Assembly (NCBI RefSeq): GCF_010645075.1
Contig: NZ_JAADZV010000007.1
Location: forward strand, 279,743-343,742
Reading direction: 5' to 3'
From: Flavobacterium limi
GTDB lineage: Bacteria > Bacteroidota > Bacteroidia > Flavobacteriales > Flavobacteriaceae
DNA length: 64,000 nucleotides
Below, one piece after another: positions 59,983 to 64,000 of this stretch. The notes beneath the pieces are model-generated. The model searched no databases, had not been told where the DNA came from, and worked only from the letters and a program-made list of their open reading frames with translations. The position numbers and the translations under genes were made by a program. Every line of letters begins with the position of its first letter. The stretch's first letter is position 1.

Positions 59983-62900
59983 TTTCCAAAGCATTTTCCG
60001 TTTTAATTTTTAAAATCAGGACTTTGTTTTTTTGTTTTAGATTAGAAATTATTATTGAATTTTGATTGGTATTTTGCTCTAAAATCAATTTCCCAGCCAT
60101 ATCAAAAACCTGAACTTTTTGAATGGCTGAATCTTTCGATTCAATAACAAGATGTTCTTTCTTTTGATAAATGATAACTTCTTTTTTATTCTCCAAAAAA
60201 TCATCAACAGTATGATGAAGCGTTTTATTATCATATTTTAAAACAAAACGATTATTGAAAGTTCCCTTTTCAGTTGAAAAAACATAAGACTCTTTTTTTA
60301 AATCATGTAAAATCATTTTGTCTCTATCTTCAAGATATATGGATTGACTTCTAAAACTTTCATCTAAATGGTCTATACTTATTGCAAAATTTCCATCGAT
60401 TTCTGTTTTGTATCCCAGTAAAACTTCATCTGAGTCTTTAAAAGGAAATTCCCGGCCTTGTATGGCCCAGTTTTTTTCTTCGTTAAAACTATAAAAGTCA
60501 ACATACTTATTTCCATTGAACGATTCGCCGTCAAAAGGTATATCGTAATCGTTTGTTGCTCCTTCAACATAACCAATTAAAAGCTGTTTAAATGCATTTT
60601 GTTCATTGGTAAGATTAAGCCATATTCTGTTTTTTTGTACTATCTTCTTTTTTTCTGTTGACTTGGACGGTTTAAAGAAAGACGAATTCTGTTCTATGAT
60701 TCTCATACTATCATCAAACTTCACTTCTTCAGCAGTTAAACTCTGAACAAAAAAAGATTGTGCTGAAGCAATTTTTCCGTCTGGTAAACTTTTATTTTCA
60801 CCAGAAGCCAGGGAAGCTCTTGTTCCTACACCTCCTAATAGTGTATAAACTGCATAATCTTCTGAAGTATACTTATTATATGCCAGTGGTGTATTGTGAG
60901 TCCAGAAATAAAGTGTCCCTTTAATAACACCCATATTATCTGTTAAAAAAACATCTGCATCAAGAGCTGAAGGATATGGATTGCCTATTAAATTGAAACT
61001 ATCTGCACCGCCAATAGTAGTTTTTATTTTTCCGTTATTAGGGATTCCCTTAAAAACTGCCTCATATTTTTCAGGTATTGAAACTGAAAAATTCTGTGGT
61101 CCGCGAATGATGTACCCTTTTCCTAACCTCATGTTTGTAGATGAAATTTCCTCTTGCCAATAATTTACTTCGGGGTCAAAAGAAAAAAACTTGTCTGATA
61201 AAGTCGTTGGTGAAACATCTATCAGATTTTGATTTTCAACCGGAGATGACCAATAGGTATAATCGAATTTTCGAATAGGAGTAGTTTTGCGTTTAAGATG
61301 CATAATCCCTGTATTGACCATCTCATCATCTGATTGGTACAAAGACGCAGTGTCTTCTAAAATCAAAATTCCGGATCCTGAATAATTAAAACTCAATCCT
61401 AAAGTTTTTCCGCCTGAAATTGTTACTGTCTTCCCGGAGTTAATACTACAGTTACATGCATTCGCTGAAGCGGAAAACAAATAATCTTCTTCAAAAATTA
61501 ATTCTTTTCCTTCTGACGGAAATCCATTTGACCAATTTGTACCGTCCCACTTTGAGCTATTAGTACATAATTTCAAACGTGCAATCCTGTGTTTGGCAAC
61601 TCCTGAAACCGAGTTAAAATTACCACCAACAATCAGTTTATGGTCAACCGTAAATTCCATGGTGTACAAAGTACTGTTTAAACTTGTCGAAAATGAGGGA
61701 TCAAAAATGCCATTTGAAGTCAAACGCAATAAACGTAAAGAAGCTGTACCATTATAATTTCCAGAAAATGCTCCTCCGACCAAAATCCTGTTATCGGCCT
61801 GCACCAAAATACTTCGAACATCGCCATTACTAAAACCAGTTCCGGAGTTAAAAGTCGTATCTAATGTCCCGTTTAAATTAAGTCGTAAAATTCGTTTTTT
61901 AGAAACTCCATTATAATTCAAAAAAGAGCCGCCCACAATGATTTTTCCGTCAGATTGTAAATCAAGTGCATATACGTTTTTATCAAACCCAATACCCACA
62001 GAAAAACTACTGTCTATAGTGCCGTCAGGATTTAAACGTATTAATCCGGAATATCCTAACCCGTTGAATGTATCAAATCGTCCGCCTAAGACGATTTTTC
62101 CATCTGGCTGAACTAGTATTGCATCAATTATTCCGTTGGCTCCTGTAGTAACATGAAAACCTCCATCAATTGTACCGTCAGGCATAAGTCTTACTACACG
62201 ACCAAACGTAACACCATTATATTTCGTAAAATTACCCGCTGCCAGTATCTTTTGATCTGATTGAATGGCTATTGAAAAGACCTGGCCATTGAAACCGCTT
62301 CCGGAAACAAAACTGTAGTCTAATCCTCCATCAGGCAAAATACGGGCAACGCGATTACAAACTGCATTGTTATAAGTGGTAAAACTTCCACCAATAATCA
62401 TTTTACCGTCTAATTGCTGTGCTGCCGTTTTTATAGTGTTATTTGCTCCTGTCTCAGCTGAATTAAAGGTACTATCCAAATCTCCATCAGGCAAAATACG
62501 GGCAATTTTTGAACATGAAACTCCGTTAAACTTTGAGAAATTACCAAAAACCATAGTTTTGTTATCAGACACGGGCAATACTTTGAAAACAGAATTATCA
62601 AACCCAACTCCTGCCGAGAGATAACTTATATCATGAACTCCATTCGGATCAATCTTAGCTAGTTTTCCCTGATTTAAGGAGTCGAAAACTGAAAATGAGC
62701 CACCAATATACCAGCCGCCATCAGCTGAATTTTCTAAACTATATACTGATGCAGAACCGGGACCTCCGCCCATATCAAAGTCTGTTTTTATTGTACCATC
62801 ACCATTTAAAAGTATTAGCCTGTTTACATCAGCACCATTATACTGATCGGTAAATGAACCACCTGCCAGAATATTACCAAATGCATCTAATTTTATCACA

Positions 62901-63814
62901 TATACAGTACCATTACTCAAACCTGTTCCTGATGAAAACCCCGAATCTCTTGTTCCATCTGAATTTAACCTAATAATCTTATTTGCGGCAATTCCATTAT
63001 AATCTGTAAATTCACCACCTAATATTATTTTGCCGTCTGCCTGTAAAACCATTGCATGAATTTCTTCATTAAAAGCAGTCCCAATGTTAAAAGCCGTATC
63101 TAAACTTCCGTCAGGATTTAAACGAATTATTCGATTTACATCTACACCGTTAAATTTTATAAAACTACCGGCTACAACAATTTTTCCATCTGGTTGAATT
63201 TGAACACAATTTATATTTGAAGGAGCTCCGGAACCTGTCAAAAAACTGCTATCTAAATTTCCATCAGGCAAAATTCTGGCAATCCTGTTTACCGTATTAC
63301 TATTATACTTTGTAAAACTTCCAACAATTATTACTTTCCCGTCTGATTGCTGCGCAATTTGATTAACTATCCCTGTACCTGCGGCTAATGAAGTATTGAA
63401 AGTAATATCATGTGAACCATCACTATTTATGCGAATCAGCCTCCCTGTGTCTACACCATTATAACTGGTAAAATTACCTCCAATAATAATCTTGCCGTCT
63501 GACTGAATATAAGAAGAATATATTTTTCCATTAAAACCCAAACCTATATCAAAATCTCCGTCTAGGGTTCCATCTGTTTTCAAGCGGGTCAAATATGAAA
63601 GTGGTTTTCCATTAAAACTTAAAAAATCTCCCCCAACAATTAAGTTACCGTCCGCTTGCATCGATAAAGTTCTAACTGCATTATTGAAACCATCACCATT
63701 ATGACCATCATCATAAGTATTAAAGGTTGAATCTAATTTTCCCTGCTGGGCATTATTATGAAAGGTTAAAAAACAAAAAACAATTATGACGAAAGGTTGT
63801 AGTTTTGATTTCAA
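59963..63814 (-). CDS. Secreted delta-60 repeat protein (14 repeats) with T9SS type A C-terminus
   Basis: The 1283-aa protein has a signal peptide (IIVFCFLTFHNNAQ). Residues ~30-750 consist of 14 tandem ~51-residue delta-60 repeats of the form Q-x-DGKI-x-(V/I)GG-x-F-x-x-(Y/F)NG ... RI-x-R-L-x-x-DG-x-x-D-x-x-F. Fourteen blades suit two seven-bladed propellers. A spacer with cell-surface-type domains follows (WDGTNWSNGFPSEGKELIFEEDY), and the C-terminus matches a T9SS type A sorting domain (IQKVQVFDMAGKLILEQN, SIIISNLKQKNKVLILKIKTENALETKKILY). The protein should be exported to the surface. The repeats have no known catalytic role. Confidence 0.9.
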   Translation of the reverse strand: MKSKLQPFVIIVFCFLTFHNNAQQGKLDSTFNTYDDGHNGDGFNNAVRTLSMQADGNLIVGGDFLSFNGKPLSYLTRLKTDGTLDGDFDIGLGFNGKIYSSYIQSDGKIIIGGNFTSYNGVDTGRLIRINSDGSHDITFNTSLAAGTGIVNQIAQQSDGKVIIVGSFTKYNSNTVNRIARILPDGNLDSSFLTGSGAPSNINCVQIQPDGKIVVAGSFIKFNGVDVNRIIRLNPDGSLDTAFNIGTAFNEEIHAMVLQADGKIILGGEFTDYNGIAANKIIRLNSDGTRDSGFSSGTGLSNGTVYVIKLDAFGNILAGGSFTDQYNGADVNRLILLNGDGTIKTDFDMGGGPGSASVYSLENSADGGWYIGGSFSVFDSLNQGKLAKIDPNGVHDISYLSAGVGFDNSVFKVLPVSDNKTMVFGNFSKFNGVSCSKIARILPDGDLDSTFNSAETGANNTIKTAAQQLDGKMIIGGSFTTYNNAVCNRVARILPDGGLDYSFVSGSGFNGQVFSIAIQSDQKILAAGNFTKYNGVTFGRVVRLMPDGTIDGGFHVTTGANGIIDAILVQPDGKIVLGGRFDTFNGLGYSGLIRLNPDGTIDSSFSVGIGFDKNVYALDLQSDGKIIVGGSFLNYNGVSKKRILRLNLNGTLDTTFNSGTGFSNGDVRSILVQADNRILVGGAFSGNYNGTASLRLLRLTSNGIFDPSFSTSLNSTLYTMEFTVDHKLIVGGNFNSVSGVAKHRIARLKLCTNSSKWDGTNWSNGFPSEGKELIFEEDYLFSASANACNCSINSGKTVTISGGKTLGLSFNYSGSGILILEDTASLYQSDDEMVNTGIMHLKRKTTPIRKFDYTYWSSPVENQNLIDVSPTTLSDKFFSFDPEVNYWQEEISSTNMRLGKGYIIRGPQNFSVSIPEKYEAVFKGIPNNGKIKTTIGGADSFNLIGNPYPSALDADVFLTDNMGVIKGTLYFWTHNTPLAYNKYTSEDYAVYTLLGGVGTRASLASGENKSLPDGKIASAQSFFVQSLTAEEVKFDDSMRIIEQNSSFFKPSKSTEKKKIVQKNRIWLNLTNEQNAFKQLLIGYVEGATNDYDIPFDGESFNGNKYVDFYSFNEEKNWAIQGREFPFKDSDEVLLGYKTEIDGNFAISIDHLDESFRSQSIYLEDRDKMILHDLKKESYVFSTEKGTFNNRFVLKYDNKTLHHTVDDFLENKKEVIIYQKKEHLVIESKDSAIQKVQVFDMAGKLILEQNTNQNSIIISNLKQKNKVLILKIKTENALETKKILY

Positions 63815-63927
63815 AATAAGAATTTAAGTTAAAGTTATTTTTGAATTACATTATTAATAAGAATTTACATGCAATTTATAATTATACTTAACCCGTTACA
63901 ATACCCACATTTAGGGATTTTAAACAA

Positions 63928-63959
63928 AAAAATCCGATAACTTACGCTATCGGATTTTT
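63928..63959. terminator. Intrinsic terminator near the right edge
   Basis: AAAAATCCGATA (63928-63939) and TATCGGATTTTT (63948-63959) form a perfect 12-pair stem with an eight-base loop and A/T-runs on both sides. On the minus strand it probably closes the gene entering from the right edge. Confidence 0.8.
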
Positions 63960-63977
63960 AATCTTATTATTTCTGGT

Positions 63978-64000
63978 TTATTTAAAAATCACTTTTTTGG
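63978..64000 (-). CDS. C-terminal end of a minus-strand gene, possibly T9SS-secreted (partial)
   Basis: Read on the minus strand, the frame ending at 63978 encodes KKVIFK followed by TAA, just before a strong terminator. Many T9SS type A cargo proteins end in a short basic, hydrophobic tail of this kind. Only seven codons are visible, so the identity is a guess. Confidence 0.35.

Noticed and set aside
1..64000. CRISPR arrays, rRNA and tRNA genes
   Set aside because: No regularly spaced short repeats, and no tRNA- or rRNA-like conserved sequence was recognised by eye.

Overview
The window looks like a chromosomal segment of a Flavobacterium-like member of the Bacteroidota. The support is: a complete SusC/SusD polysaccharide utilization locus (PUL), Bacteroidota-type promoter boxes (TAnnTTTG), two proteins with type IX secretion (T9SS) type A C-termini and one with a gliding-associated (type B) C-terminus, weak ribosome-binding sites, and AT-rich DNA. 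No rRNA, tRNA, CRISPR array, transposase or integrase gene was seen.

Layout. 1-2.0 kb: end of an AraC-type regulator, a lipoprotein alpha/beta hydrolase and a small barrel-like secreted protein. 2.0-27.9 kb: one long minus-strand PUL read in the order SusC, SusD, surface glycan-binding lipoprotein, GH2, GH31, GH97, GH39, GH3, GH5 with BACON, GH5, CE20-type acetylesterase, GH43, GH95. This set fits breakdown of fucosylated and acetylated xyloglucan: surface GH5 enzymes cut the backbone, SusC/D import the oligosaccharides, and periplasmic exo-enzymes remove acetyl, fucose, galactose, arabinose or xylose, and glucose. 28.6-30.1 kb: two divergent tandem Nudix/winged-helix regulators, probably the PUL sensors, with a candidate 15-bp inverted-repeat operator at 28260-28304. 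30.2-37.7 kb: lepA, then a three-gene minus-strand cassette (Lgt-like membrane protein, multi-cysteine radical SAM enzyme, 65-aa membrane protein), a WYL regulator, two DinB-fold proteins and a PfkB-type kinase. 37.8-41.9 kb: a 1351-aa secreted adhesin-like repeat protein. 41.9-44.8 kb: an accessory patch with a structured dispersed repeat, an attC-like palindrome, an orphan gene, a HEPN-like protein and a broken glyoxalase-fold gene. 44.8-50.5 kb: an NTF2-like protein, thiL, and a signalling cluster (response regulator, TPR histidine kinase, tiny secreted repeat peptide, LytTR regulator). 50.7-64 kb: glyS, comF, a secreted metalloprotease, ribF, a membrane protein, bioB, a JmjC/cupin-like protein and a 14-repeat delta-60 protein.

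Most notable: (i) a 78-aa secreted peptide with an exact 42-bp internal DNA repeat, lying between a LytTR regulator whose receiver has Glu in place of the phospho-Asp and a lipoprotein-like TPR histidine kinase; (ii) the Lgt-like / radical SAM / small membrane protein operon, a candidate lipid-modifying system; (iii) a 119-120 bp element found twice, each time directly after a stop codon, whose two hairpins show compensatory base changes; (iv) paired Nudix regulators with nearly identical DNA-binding halves and divergent sensor halves. All functional statements come from reading motifs; no database search was run.
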